A stretch of DNA of 64,000 nt from Emydura subglobosa (Eukaryota > Chordata > Testudines > Chelidae), in NCBI GenBank assembly GCA_007922225.1, contig ML679991.1, forward strand, positions 372,001-436,000, read 5' to 3'. A program made the position numbers and the translations under genes. The notes beneath the pieces were generated by a model, which was not told where the DNA came from, did no database searches, and saw only the letters and a program-made list of their open reading frames with translations. The stretch's first letter is position 1. Each line of letters opens with the position of its first letter. Shown here one piece after another: positions 46,452 through 58,529 of this stretch.

Positions 46452-47390
46452 TTACATCTCTTGAGAGACCCTGCTCTTCTGAAGCACTTTCACCAAGGCC
46501 CCTTTCACCTCCTTGTTCCTCAGACTGTATATCATGGGGTTAAACATGGGGGTGATGACACTATAGAACAGAGAGATTATTTTGTCCTGAGCTGCTGAGT
46601 GGCTAGACCCGGGTCTCATGTACATGAACATGGCACTGCCGTAGAACAGCACCACCACGGCCAGGTGGGAGGAACAGGTGGAGAAGGCTTTGCGCTGTTT
46701 GTCAGCTGAGCGGATCCTCAAGATGGCCGCCAGAATGCGGCTGTAGGAGAAGAAGATGAAAGAGATGGGAGCGAGCAGGGTGAAGAGGCAGCCTGCCAGG
46801 GTCACCGTTTCGACAAGTCGGGTGTCAGCGCAGGCCAGTTTCAGAACGGCTGGCATTTCACAGAAGAAGTGGTGTATAAGGCTGGGGCCACAGAAGGGCA
46901 GTTTCCAGGTCAGCACAGTGTGGACCACTGGCAATATGAGGCCACACGTCCAGGAAGCCACAGCTAATTTGATGCACACTCCCCTGTTCATGAGCAGGGT
47001 GTAATGCAGTGGGCGGCATATTGCCACATACCGATCATACGCCATCTCTGCCAGGAGCATACATTCAGTGGTAGCCAAGACCAAGAAGAGATACATCTGG
47101 GCAGCGCAGCTGGCCAATGAGATGGTTTTTCTCGGTCTCAGGAAGTTGGCCAGCATCTGAGGAACAGTGCTGGATGTATAGCAGATGTCCACACAGGAGA
47201 GCTGGCTCAGGAAGAAATACATGGGGGTGTGGAGTCGAGAATCCATCCAGATTAGCACCAGTATGATCCCGTTCCCTGCCAGAGTAATGGTGTAGATGAC
47301 GGAGAACAGCCAGAAGAGGAAGAACTGCATCTTCGGGTCACTGGAGAGACCCAGCAGAAGGAATTCTGTCACTGACGTTTGGTTCCCCAT
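46452..47390 (-). CDS. Olfactory receptor, family 2 (OR2A-like), intact
   Basis: The frame runs further upstream to 47495, but the start is set at the ATG at 47390, giving 312 residues beginning MGNQTSVTEFLLLGLS, the normal receptor N-terminus with an N-glycosylation site. Seven helices are visible with the family motifs: LHTPMYFFLSQLS (TM2), MAYDRYVAICRPLHY (end of TM3), KAFSTCSSHLAVVVLFYGS (TM6) and PMFNPMIYSLRNKEVKGAL (TM7). The extracellular cysteines, including the FFC of loop 2, are all present. ADTRL after TM5 start and ILRIRSA before TM6 suggest subfamily 2A-like class II receptors, which in human sit at 7q35. A splice acceptor 16 nt before the ATG indicates a 5' noncoding exon upstream. 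The odourant is unknown. Confidence 0.94.
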   Translation of the reverse strand: MGNQTSVTEFLLLGLSSDPKMQFFLFWLFSVIYTITLAGNGIILVLIWMDSRLHTPMYFFLSQLSCVDICYTSSTVPQMLANFLRPRKTISLASCAAQMYLFLVLATTECMLLAEMAYDRYVAICRPLHYTLLMNRGVCIKLAVASWTCGLILPVVHTVLTWKLPFCGPSLIHHFFCEMPAVLKLACADTRLVETVTLAGCLFTLLAPISFIFFSYSRILAAILRIRSADKQRKAFSTCSSHLAVVVLFYGSAMFMYMRPGSSHSAAQDKIISLFYSVITPMFNPMIYSLRNKEVKGALVKVLQKSRVSQEM

Positions 47391-47420
47391 CTCTGCTCTA
47401 GGTTCTCTGCAAAGATAGAA
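47391..47420 (-). promoter_or_regulatory. Splice acceptor and 5' UTR start of the OR coding exon
   Basis: On the minus strand a pyrimidine-rich stretch ends TCTTTGCAG just before 47406, leaving 16 nt of 5' UTR before the ATG. The same arrangement precedes the second receptor. It shows that the open frame upstream of 47390 is intronic, not coding. Confidence 0.7.
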
Positions 47421-47649
47421 ACACAACGTGAAATGTACATTCCCAGAGTGGCACACGTACCCCGTGAGGAGTGATCGTCTGGGTACAAGCAGCACTGACT
47501 GCCCCCGGAGGTGCTGCCAGACTGATCATGGTGATTGCCACACACCGGATTTTAGTGTTTTCCTATTCAGTTGAGACTATTTGTCCCTTTGACAGGTCAA
47601 AATAAATATAAAAACCAGCACTTTGCATCTTCAAAGTGCTTTATTAACA

Positions 47650-47885
47650 CAATAATAATAATAATAATACCAGCTAGCTCTTGTATAGTGCTGTTCATCC
47701 ATAGATCTCAAAGCTCTTTACAAAGCAGGAAAGTATCATCCTCCCTATTTTACAGATGGGGAAACTGAGGCACAGCCTGATGAGCTGACTTGCCCAAGGT
47801 CACCAGCAGGCCAGTGGCAGAGCCAGGAACAGAATCCTGTCTCCTGAGGCCCAGTACAGGGCTCTGTCTGTTAGGCCACAACGTT
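47650..47885 (-). repeat. (AAT)n and antisense MIR-like SINE
   Basis: An AAT microsatellite at 47650-47669 precedes the inverted MIR core: TTTACAGATGGGGAAACTGAGG, ACTTGCCCAAGGTCACC. It lies about 250 bp upstream of the first olfactory receptor coding exon, so it is within or near its 5' intron. Confidence 0.75.
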
Positions 47886-49030
47886 ACCTAATGAAACTTT
47901 GCAAGCAACCCCGTGAGGTAGGTAAGTTTCTTTGCTATCCTCGCTTTACAGACCGGAAAGCTGAGACACACAAAAGTGGAGGCAACTAGCTAAAACCCTA
48001 CAGTGATTTGGTGATGATCAGGTGGTATCATATCTTACCGGCATTTAACCTTTTTTGAGGGCAATATCATAGCAACCACTGGCGTCAGCGAATGCTGACA
48101 CTATCATGTGGCAAAAGTATTGTGTTTGGTTACCTCAATCCAGGTTAGGAGACCGGGGTTAGAAAATACTTGTTTCTTACCAGCGCTGCTGCATATCACC
48201 CCCCTTTTACACGAACAGTAGGTTATATCTGTTGATTGATTCATTATTACGTGTAACATGCACTCAGACTATGCTGTGGGCATGTGTACACAAATTTTCC
48301 TAGAAAAATACATTTTAGAATTCCAGACTGGATGATTATCAATAACAATTTCCCCAGTGTTCCACTTCCCCCTCAACAGGATAGACCTTTGCTTACACCT
48401 TCTCAGTGGGTAGAGTTTTGCAAGAATAACCCTGTCCCAAATTCAGCTGGCACTTCACTAGAACAAAGAGAACTGATTTACTAGCTATGTGTTGTATTGG
48501 TTAACATTTGATAAATGTGACAATATGCTTGAAGCGGTACAAACCATAAAATGCAGACAGTCTGTGCTCTAAAAGCTTATGATCTGAGCAAGTGAATCAC
48601 TTGCATTTACTATCTGAGTAAGGACTTGCTGTCTCAACTACTTACTTTCCCCCAAATTATATGCAATTTGTTTTTTATTTATCCAGGAAGCTTTAAACAC
48701 GTTTCATTTATGCAAATAAACTGGTGGGTTTAAGCCCTCCCATATGAATACAATTATAAACTTTCCTATCCTTACGAATTATGCCTCCCAGTCTCTATTG
48801 GATGCAAGGACACACGAAAGATAAAAGCAAAATTCAACTGTATTATAGACATGATCTTCTTCAAATGTTCCTATACAAAGAGTTCCCTCTTGAGTATGTC
48901 CTTTTTCATACTTAGCAGATTAACATGTTTTTACAGTACAGAAACAACTGGCAGGAGACTTTAGGAGATACCTTTGGGGTTGGGATATATTAGTTTTTGA
49001 GCTGCATGCATAGCTGCCTTGTGCACAAAG
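47886..49030. other. Intergenic or OR 5' intron, nothing recognised
   Basis: AT-rich sequence. The noncoding first exon and promoter of the receptor at 46452-47390 should lie here or beyond, but no element marks them. Confidence 0.35.
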
Positions 49031-49745
49031 TTTTTCATAGACTCATAGACATTAAGGCCAGAAGGGACCATTATGATCATCTAGGCTGACCTCCTGCACA
49101 ACGCAGGCCACAGAACCTCACCCACCCATTCCTGTAATAGACCCCTGACCTATGGCTGAGTTACTGAAGTTCTCAAATCATGATTTAAAGACTGCAAGTT
49201 ACAGAAAATCCACCATTTACTATAGTTTAAACCAGCAAGTGACCTGTGCCCCCTGCTGCAGAAGAAGGCAAAACATGCCAGGGTCTTTGCCAATCTGACC
49301 TAGGGGGAAAACTCCTTCCTGACCCCAAACATGGCCATCAGTTAGACCCTGAGCACGTGGGCGAGACCCACCTGCAAGACACCTGAGAAAGAATTCTCTG
49401 AAGTAACTCAGAGCCTTTCCCCTCTTGTGACCCATCTCTGGCTGCTAGAGATATTTGGTAATAGCAGTCATGCCTGGGCTGTATGCCACCGTAGGTAATC
49501 TCGTTATACCCTTAGGTATGTACCAGTTAGTTTTTTGCCCCCTTACTTGTCTTGTAAGGCTGTTCCAGAACCTCACTCCTCTGATGATAGAAACCTTGAT
49601 CTAATTTCAAGCCCAAATTTGTTGATGGCCAGTTTATACCCGTTTGTTCTTGTGCCAGCATTGGCCCTTAATTTGGATAACTCCTCTCCCTTCCTGGTGC
49701 TTATCCCTCTGATGGCCTTCCAGGGAAATACAACATAGCCTCACC
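49031..49745 (-). mobile_element. CR1 3' UTR, long fragment
   Basis: It starts with TCATAGACTCATAGACATTAAGG, the inverted CR1 terminus, and continues GGCCAGAAGGGACCATTATG, CTAGGCTGACCTCCTGCAC and CCGTTTGTTCTTGTGCCAG. No ORF2 part is retained. Confidence 0.85.
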
Positions 49746-51100
49746 AAGTATCTTAAAGCCTTGGCTCAAGAAAATACTTAAACTCATGCTTGCCTTTTAA
49801 GAGTATGCTTAAATTCCATTGACATGGCTTAATGTGAAGCGCATGCTTTAGCACCCAGTCTGAATATGGACGCTTTTCTGAAGGAGGGTTTAAATGTCTG
49901 TTCTATTCTATTCTATTCTATTTAGGTTTTTATACCACACTCATCACTGTAAGCACCTTCCAGTCATGTACTGAGCATCATGACTAACTTCGGTATGTTA
50001 CTGATTGCTAATAATTTCATACCAAACTCTGCAGGTAAACTGGCTCACCTGCATGTCAACCTGCTCCTGGTATCCAAATATGTTTATTGCTCCAAATAGC
50101 AGCTTAATTTCCAACAACCATTGTAATTGTCATGGTTACAGAGCTAGATGCACCTCCATACTCTTTCTGGTTTCTCTGGGTGCACCCTCTCCGACAGGAG
50201 CAAAGCATTAGAGAAGAAGATCTGTAAAACAACAAACAGCCTACATGCATATCTATCTTAGCTAGAGTCCGACCATCCCATGATGGTGACCTACGTGGGA
50301 ATAGCTTGAGCTTCATTTCCCTGTCCCCTCCCTTGCTCTTTCTCAAGAGTCCTTTTTCAATCCTGCTACCTTCTTTGTTCTCCTGTGCTTTCAGTGTCCT
50401 GGCCATTCCTGCCAAAACCAGTTTTGTAGATTGGCTGAACCTGGAGGCAGAATCATCCACGCTAACAATTCTGGCATTGTCCCTTAACGTTCTTCTCCTT
50501 CCTGTCTATATTCCAGACAGACCCCATCGAGTTAAACCAATACACTCATACAGTAAGCACCATCCCAGTAGTCAGACCCATTTACAGTATTCATAAATTT
50601 ACAAAGTAGCTCTTCATCCATAACAGTACCGACGGAGTGATGGTACCACTGTGTCACTTGCTGTTTACATCATTTATCTGTATAATCTTAGATATATTTT
50701 GTGTACCTAACTCCTAACTTCATTAATGTAACTTCTATTATGAAATATAAATAAATGACTGAAAAGAAATTCAATACTTGCCATTTTCATGAACAAAACA
50801 GTGATGCAAATTTGAAGGGATGACATCCCCTTTGGAAAATTAGCCTATTTATGTTACGGAATTTCTGAATTTGGAGACAACTCTTCGGAGAGAAAAACTT
50901 GGAAAATAATCAGCAAATGTCAGTGGAGAGACTCTACTTTGAAATAGTGGGAGGGCAATACACCTTGGACAGACGTTGAACACAAATTATATTCAGACTG
51001 CCAGACAAGGATAGAATGTTGAAACAATATAGCGAGACCATACAGAAATGATATTTTTATTTGTTTAGCTTTCAAATTATTGTAGGCATAAAATAATGTT
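49746..51100. other. Intergenic, microsatellite only
   Basis: A (TTCTA)n run lies at 49901-49921. The remaining AT-rich sequence shows no gene. Confidence 0.4.
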
Positions 51101-52160
51101 CATGAAATGTTCATGAAAATGAACTCATTTTTTGCCACTGTTAACAACACCATCATCTTTTCTGCCACCCAAGTCTGTATCACTGGAGTTTTCTTTGACG
51201 CTGCCCTCTCTCATGTTGCACATGTTCAGGCTATGTCCAAATCTTTCATTTTTTTCCTCCATAAAATTCCTGAGATCTGTTTTTTTTGCTTGCTGTCCTT
51301 ACAGCCAAGCTCCTAACCTGATTTTCCTCATCTCCTTTCTTGATAACAGTATCTGCCACCAGATCTGTCCACCTGACACCCATATCTCTTCTCTCCAGTC
51401 CTTTCAGGTGAGAGACAGAAGTCCAGAGCACAAGTCCCACTGACAGCCAAGGTGAGTTGTGTTCTTAATTGCTTAAGCCTTTTGAAACCTCATCCTATGA
51501 ATATAATTGCTAAGATATCTTCCTTGCCAATTGTTCTGATCACATCATCTTCTGCGTTGAATCCTTCCACTGGCTTCCCGTGTTTCACTGAATCATATTC
51601 AAGTATCTTGTCTTTACCATTAGAGCCCCCTTCACAGACCTACTCTTCCCTATCAGTCCACTCTTGTATTTCCCTGGCTTCTTTGTCTGCCGGCAATGCC
51701 AACATTTTCTGCCCATTTCTCAGCATCTCACAGAAATGTCTCCACACCTTCTGCCACACTGCTCCTTCAGCAAGATGTGTGCTCCCTGAACTAAGCTGTA
51801 AGGTCACTACTCTCCTCCTCCAAATCTCTCCTCAAGACCCACCTTTGCCATGCTACCAGTAAGAAGTCAGTTCATATTGGCTACCTTCTGTGGCAGAAGA
51901 GGAGAGGTCACACTTCATCTAGCTATAATAAACAGGAAAAAAGTTGCACATGTAGATATTTATGTAAACACTGCAGCGCTTTGTCTTTATCCCTCTAAGG
52001 CCACCCTTTACAAGTCATAAGTCTCCTTGGACTGACTGTAACTTCCTCAGGGCAGGGACTACACCTTCATATATAATTGTATAGGGGACACCCTCATCCT
52101 ACTCAGAAGTTTTGGATGCTAATGCAATATAAATATTAAATAATAATAATAATAAAAAAT
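51100..52160 (+). mobile_element. L2-like LINE 3' part
   Basis: The part 51535-51650 encodes a decayed DHIIFCVESFHWLPV...FKYLVFTIRAPFTDLLF. This matches the late ORF2 motif of L2-group LINEs (hITPLL..LHWLPV..RI.FKiL). The following CTCCTCAAGACCCACCTTTG and GCAGGGACTACACC tail ends in (TAA)n/(AAAAT)n near 52140-52165. Confidence 0.65.
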
Positions 52161-52165
52161 AAAAA

Positions 52166-54420
52166 CAATTAAATATAGTGAATTATAACTCTTTCTTCCA
52201 TTTGTAATAATATTGACATATGATCCCATTGGGAAAGTGTTGGCCATTAGTGACACTTTCACCTTTTTTCTCCCTTTCCTGTTATTAGATATGAGGTCCC
52301 GACAGCAGAACCCTATATTTGAGCATCCAAAAATGTTGGAAAGGTTCTGATCCAGGGATGCACATTGCACTCAAAGTCCATCTCTACTTTTTTTTTTTTC
52401 CTTTTTATTGTTTTTTCTATTATGAGTTTTTGTAAACAGAGGAATTTGGGGTGTATTTATCGTTCAAAATATTACACATTATGGATTGTTACTCCAAATA
52501 AAGAAAGAAAGAAGCAAATAAAAAGATAAAAGTGAAATGACAAGAAGATATTGGACCCTTTACCTGTAGATACTGGACAAGTAGCTTGGATAGATCTATT
52601 CCAGTCTGGGCTGGGCTGATAAGACATTTGACTGCAGAAGTGAAGTTTGTTGTGCTGCAGCCACCAGGCCAATAGAACCCAATGGATCGTCTGGGTCAGG
52701 GAATAAGAAGGGGGTGATTTAGCCTGTGTGAAACCCACTACGTATTCAACCTGCTGCTAAAACAAAGAGCCCTCTGCATGGACAGGTGACGGGAGCTAGA
52801 CGTGAACAGGTAGTGTCTATCTTATTTGGAATTGTAACTCTTAAGGGACTTCAGAGTGAATTATCCCAGGCATAGAGAGAATTTTAACAAGTGATTCCTC
52901 AGGGATCTTGTCCTAAGCTACCTTTCTCAAATAGTTTTGAGCTGAATATTAATAGGGAATCACAAAAGTTCCCAAACAGCAGAGGAATTATTGTGTATAT
53001 GTATCAAAATGCAGCCTAAGCATTATAAACCTCTTCTCTATCCAGTGTTAACAGGAAATCTTATTACTTCAGGTCAAAGACATGATCATTTTCTTTTCTT
53101 TTCCAGGCACCAGCAGCTTCCACTGATTTATGGAAAGTCTCAGTACAGAGCGAAGGATGTTTCTTTACTCTGAGGGTTTAATTACCATCTGACTCTTGTT
53201 TACTCAGAACACTGGGGCCCTGTGCTGAACCAACTGAGAACACCTCAGTCCCTGATGGAATCCTACTGAAGTGGAGGTTGATGTTACATTCCCCATAGCT
53301 CTTCTAAGAATAAACTTCAGTCTCTGACATATCTCTCCATCTGCCAAGGCACATACGTGGGACACCAAGAAGTTTGACAAAGACCCAAAATGGGGAACAC
53401 CTATTATTCGTGCAGACAATTTAAAATGCTTTAGGAATCATCTCTTTAATGTAAATTGCTCTTTTTATAACCTCAGATGATCATTCTTTGTTCTGTGGTA
53501 AATAATTTTCAACTGTAAAAATGAGGGGCCACCAAATTTGTGTGGAACTTAGGGAACAGCATGAATGAGAGGTATGGTCTCTGATTTGATTGTTAGTGAT
53601 TTTTGTGATACGTGAGGATTCAAGGTCTGTTTCTCGTCCATCCCACCCCAGTAAGAGGTACTATAAAATTCCTCTCTTTCCCTAAACAAGGGGGGTTCTG
53701 TGCATTGTAGTATTCAAGATCACCTCATGTGTTCTTAGTTCCTGGTACTACAATACGCTGCCAAGTTAAAATGGTTAGGAAGTAAATCTGTGCTCATTCA
53801 TGTAGAATATTGAATAATTACACAGGTGCCTTCAGCTAAACCACCTTGCCCTTACAGAAAAGTCCGGTGGAATGGAATATTACTGAACAGTTTTGAAACC
53901 AGCCTATAGAAATGTCTGCTCAATCTTCTACTAAATTGTTTGGTTTTCAGAATGGGTATAGTGGAGATCATTGTCTGTGGCTGTCGTGTTTCATGGTGCA
54001 GGGACAAGAAGCCTTCCCACAACTAGTGCAGTTGTTTAAGGTCCACGCACAGTAGCAGAGCACGTGCCCCCCCTGCACTCTGTGAAGCATAAGAACTGCT
54101 TGCTCTTACTCCCCCAGAGGATCAAGGTGGCCAGAAGGCAAGGGGAAGGGAGAAGGCAGGCCTATGGCCCTGTCCTGCCTCTGCAGCGGCCCATGACACA
54201 CCTGGAAAGCATTCTGATCACTGGCATAATGGATGGTGTGAAATGCACACCTCTCTATGCACGAGGCAGAGCATCAGGAAAGACCACATCTGCCTAAGCA
54301 CTGCTGCTCTTGGGTCATGTGGATCTGCACTGCCAGTGACAGGGCTTGTGTCATACCTGCAACAATCTAGCCCTATAGATTTTTAGAATAATTTCTACAG
54401 AAACCAAATCACTGACCCCT
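52166..54420. other. Intergenic, nothing recognised
   Basis: AT-rich sequence with a poly-T stretch at 52389-52400. No gene or nameable repeat. Confidence 0.4.
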
Positions 54421-54424
54421 ATTA

Positions 54425-55310
54425 ATATCTATGTAGCCAGGAGGGGTGGTCCCCCTTTGAGAAGGACCCAGACGGGGAGCCAGACCCACCCTGGCTGGTA
54501 GAGCCCCAAAGGAAAAGCCCTGACTGGAAGCAGGTGGGCGGGTCCAGGCCTTTAAAAGCCCCAGGGACACCACCTGACCGGAAGCAGGGGGCGGAGCCAG
54601 GCCTTTAAAAGCCAGGCCTGTGAGCCCAGTCAAGAGAGGATGGCTGAGGGAGAAGGGTGCTGCTCCTCTGTCTTCTTCTGAGCTCCCAGGCCAGGCCAGA
54701 GACCCACCCTGACAGGGAGCGGTTGGTCTTACCCACAGCCTGGGAACTGGAGCAGGGTCTCACTGGGGTCCCCATGGCCTGGGAGACAGAGGAGGGCCTG
54801 GAAGAGCTGCTCTCTGAGGATGAACCCCTGGAGCTGCCAGAGCTGCCACCTGTGGATGAGGAGGGCCTTGTAGGTGACCCGAAGGAGGCAGGTACTGGGG
54901 GTTTGGGGGAGGAAGAAGCCCAGGGGCAGCCATAAGTTCGTGGCTGAGTCCGTGGCAACCCGGGCGGCGTGTTGCGGCAGAAGTCCTGCCGACCCTGTAG
55001 CAAACACCTTTTGCCACTGCCAGGGCCCTGGGCTGGGACGCAGTGGAGACGGGTGGGCCTGCGTCCCCCTCCCCTCTTCCTTAGCAGCCCCGAGAGAGCC
55101 TCACCTCCATAGCGCTCCAGAAAGCAGGCCTGCTAATTGCCAGCCCTGCCGGAGGGCCCGGCCTGAGAGATTGCTTGCCTGGAAAAAGGGCTTGAGACTG
55201 CTCCCGGCAGGAGATAGCTGGGAGGGGTGGTCCCCCTCTGAGAAAGACCCAGAGGGAGGTTCCTGGATGCTGCCCCCTGCTTCCAGGGGCCCGTCCACAA
55301 TCTACATGGT
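54425..55310. mobile_element. GC-rich element with duplicated TATA-like modules
   Basis: AGGAGGGGTGGTCCCCCTTTGAGAAGGACCCAGA at 54439 recurs as GGGAGGGGTGGTCCCCCTCTGAGAAAGACCCAGA near 55221, 790 bp later. Two adjacent modules (54510-54563 and 54574-54616) each have GGAAGCAGG, a GGGCGG GC-box and AGGCCTTTAAAAGCC. A 92-codon frame at 54657-54935 is very acidic. The layout looks like a retrotransposon promoter or 5' end. Family unknown. Confidence 0.5.
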
Positions 55311-57780
55311 TGTTCCACAGTGTGTTAGATCTCTGAAGCAAAGAAAAGATGATTGAGTCTGTACTTGGAAGTAAGAACATGAAGAAAATCCTAAATGGTA
55401 CAGAAACTTGTATTTTGGAGGCGTTTCCTTAAGTAGGTATTGAACCATTTCACTAGGAACTGCTGGGGTTACTTTATCATAAGGCTCTGCCTCTAAGATG
55501 AAGCTTAAAGCTGAGGTTCTGAGTTATACTGTGCTTTGAAAGGCCTTAGTTGTTTCTCTGTGTGAAACTCTTTTCCCTGGGTTTGTAGTTTTCCCTATAG
55601 TCAAATCTCATTGAAAACATCAACAAAATTTGTATTTGACAGATCCAAGTCTGTCAGCACCAGCTTGCTGGAAGGGAGAATGGATCTCAGCTCTGATACA
55701 ACAACATATCTCCGGTACCAAATTAAATGTCCCATTCTAAAACTTTCTCACATTCCTATGCAAACTAATCATTTGATTTTAGCATGAAAACAGAAAACTG
55801 CTTTCACCCAGAAATGAGTTGCTTATTTAGAGTATAGCAAAGACGCTTGTCCTTGAAAAGAGACAACATCTTTGAGAAAATGACCGCAAATGTTTCAGAG
55901 ACAAGATTATTTTTGATAGGTATAAACTATTATGGAAGTTTCATTTGAAATTCATCAACATGAAGCAAACCAGTGTCGCCATTGTCAAGAAAACATGTGA
56001 AATGGTTAAGGCCAGGAGATAAAATAAAGCTTCTGAAGAAGGGCAAGCAAATGAATTAGTTTCAATGTATTGGTTTACTGTAATCAAGAGTTCCCACTAT
56101 TATTAACACAGTGTTTCTCATAGGACAGGATCTGTCATTCCATAAATATTGAAGACAAGAGTGAAAAAACTATGGCATTTGTTTTGAGGACATTGTGAAA
56201 GGCTGAGAGGAGCTATTCTCATATGCATTAGTTATTATCCTGCAGTAATTACATTTCATGAGTTCTTGTTAGGAAAAATATCTCTTCAGTCACTAGCTCT
56301 CTCTGGCCTGTTTTTGGTGTAAAATGTCCGTCCGCTCTAGCCTGTTATATGTTGGATGCCCTGGACTTCTACTGGCATTGAGGCTGCTTAATCCATTGCA
56401 AAACTGGGCTCTACATTGCATGACAACTATTGACTGAGACAGTGGTTGAGAGACATTATGGGTTTTTAAACGTTTTCTTTATTTTTAATGTTACTTTTCA
56501 AATGATGTGTGTTTTTTATTTTTGTGATTCTTCTATACAATTTTCAATGGAATTTTTTAAAAATAAAAAATGGATAACAAATGAGACTTCATCCTTTTTT
56601 CTCTAGAAAAATGGAGTTGTCACTCAAATTGTTTACTATGAGATACATGGGTAATAACACCAAAAAGCCAATATGTGAGGATGCTGGTTGAACTACATGG
56701 ACATCCTGAAGAAATAATGAAAATAAACACAGTTGGCAGGAAGTTTCTTTTGGTGAATAAAATCAGAACATGATATAGATAGGCACATATACATCAAGAC
56801 ATATTAGAATCTGCTCCATCTTAATTGTGGGAATGAACTACTAGCCTGTGCTAACGACTACATGGAGGTTTTAAAGGAAAGAATTAAGTAAACACACACT
56901 ATTAGAGCTGGGTGAAATTTTTTGGACAAAGTTTATTTACTAAAAAAGGCCATTTTGGGTGAGCCAAAACTATTCATGAATTTGACCTGATAGTTTTGGC
57001 TGGGGAAATGTTTTTCAGGGCCAGCAAACAGTGAGTGTGTGTGAGTGCCTAATATGTGGGAAACCCAGGTTTAAATCCCTACTCCAGAGCAGAGACAAAC
57101 TTCCCCCCTTCTCAGGTGAGCACCCCAATCACCTGGTATTATTTGTGGGGAGGAGAAGATTGCTCCCAGTCTCTTCTGTTGAAGTTGTTCCAATTTGTAT
57201 AAATACTTAAATATTCATTGGGCCAAAAAAATAGCATGAGAATGACTCTATAGCTTGGTAATTAAGGTACTCACCTAAGAGGTGAGAGATTCAGAGGAGG
57301 TATTTGAATCCAGATCTCCTACCTCCCAGGGGAGTACCTTAATCACCAGGCTATTGAGTCATCCTCACTTTTAGTATGGTCTCACTCCTTTTTAGCGTCT
57401 CTGGTTTTGGTTCAAGTGCTTAAGGGAGGCAAGGTCCTGCTTCTACTTCTTGGGTGTTCTGGTGCTAGTGATGGTCTGGGTCCCCTTGCTAGAGAGTGTG
57501 TCCCACTCTCAGTTTCTGACTCCTTTTCTTGCTTCTCATTCTGGAACTTTCAGTCCTCCAGCCTCCAGCTAGGATTACTGGTAGAGGGCCATTAAAGGAC
57601 AATGGCTTTGCCTGTCGTAACCCCATTATCCCACTAGGGCAGAGCTGTTCAATGCTGATGACTCCTTGATGGCCCTGTTTTAGTTCCCCAGACATACCCT
57701 GCTTTCTGCCATAAAATGGAAGTTCTCTTCCAAACTGACAATTACAAGAATATATTTAACAGTGAGGATAAATAACCATT
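55311..57780. other. Intergenic with tRNA-like inverted fragments
   Basis: GGTTTAAATCC at 57070 resembles a pol III B box. GCTTGGTAATTAAGGTACTC (57256) is inverted at GAGTACCTTAATCACCAGGC (57331), forming a hairpin of SINE-like sequence. The rest is AT-rich with no gene. Confidence 0.4.
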
Positions 57781-57784
57781 GTCA

Positions 57785-58070
57785 CAGCCATAGAGTTTAA
57801 GGCCAGAAGGGACCACCACATCATCTAGTCTGACCTCCTGTATACCACAGGCCACCAACACCACCCAGCACCCATAGATAAACCCAACAACTGAAATGAG
57901 ACCAAAGTACTTCAGCTCACAAGAGACATATCAAGGGTTGTGGTGGATTCTCCATCACTGGAAATTTTTAAATCAAGATAGGCTGTAGTTCAAACAGGGA
58001 TTAACTCAGGGATATGCAGGATGATCAGACTAGATGATCACAATGGTTCCTTTTGACCTTAAAATCAAAT
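57785..58070. mobile_element. Two CR1 3' tails, tail-to-head inverted
   Basis: The part 57790-57925 is a minus-strand CR1 end (AGGCCAGAAGGGACCACCAC, CTAGTCTGACCTCCTGTATA). The part 57930-58065 is a plus-strand one (GATTCTCCATCACTGGAAAT, CAGACTAGATGATCACAATG). They lie back to back upstream of the second olfactory receptor. Confidence 0.75.
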
Positions 58071-58490
58071 GGAATTCATAAGTTTAAAAGACATATTCCC
58101 CAAACTGTCACAAAACCTATTCCACATTTTCAAAAGTACAGAGCATCCAACAGTTCCCAGTGACCTGAATAAGAGCAGCTGCTTAGTATATTCATGACCA
58201 GTTGTGTGTTATTGATTAAAAACTAAATGTGTATAGTATTGGCTCCTGGTAGAGTCAGGATATTTACTAAAATGCACCAGCGATCTTATTTCTCCCCTCT
58301 GCTGATACCATCTCACTTTCCCCTAGTTCTTGTCCACGTGCTCATTGACTTGTTCTAACATGGAAGTGAACAAGAAATACTATTGGTGGGGCAAGGAGGG
58401 GAAAGTGAGTTCTGTACAAACGCCTTCCAGGCTCCCCTTTGAAATTCATCTTAGTTGTTATGCATGGGATTAAGTTTCACATTATGTTTA

Positions 58491-58529
58491 TTTCTCCCAC
58501 TGCAGAGAAAGAGAGAACGTAGAGCAGAG
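58491..58529 (+). promoter_or_regulatory. Splice acceptor and 5' UTR of the second OR coding exon
   Basis: TTTCTCCCACTGCAG ends at 58505, followed by 24 nt of A/G-rich 5' UTR whose last bases (GTAGAGCAGAG before the ATG) closely match the UTR of the receptor at 46452-47390 (CTAGAGCAGAG). The shared leader supports both start codons and a common ancestor with a 5' noncoding exon. Confidence 0.7.

Noticed and set aside
47391..47495. Upstream extension of the first OR to the ATG at 47495
   Set aside because: The 35 extra residues cross a splice acceptor and precede the canonical OR start MGNQTSVTEF.
57250..57355. tRNA gene
   Set aside because: It has tRNA-SINE-like words and a hairpin, but no cloverleaf with both A and B boxes in the right spacing.
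58455..58529. Upstream extension of the second OR to the ATG at 58455
   Set aside because: It reads through a polypyrimidine tract and acceptor; the leader matches the paralogue's UTR.
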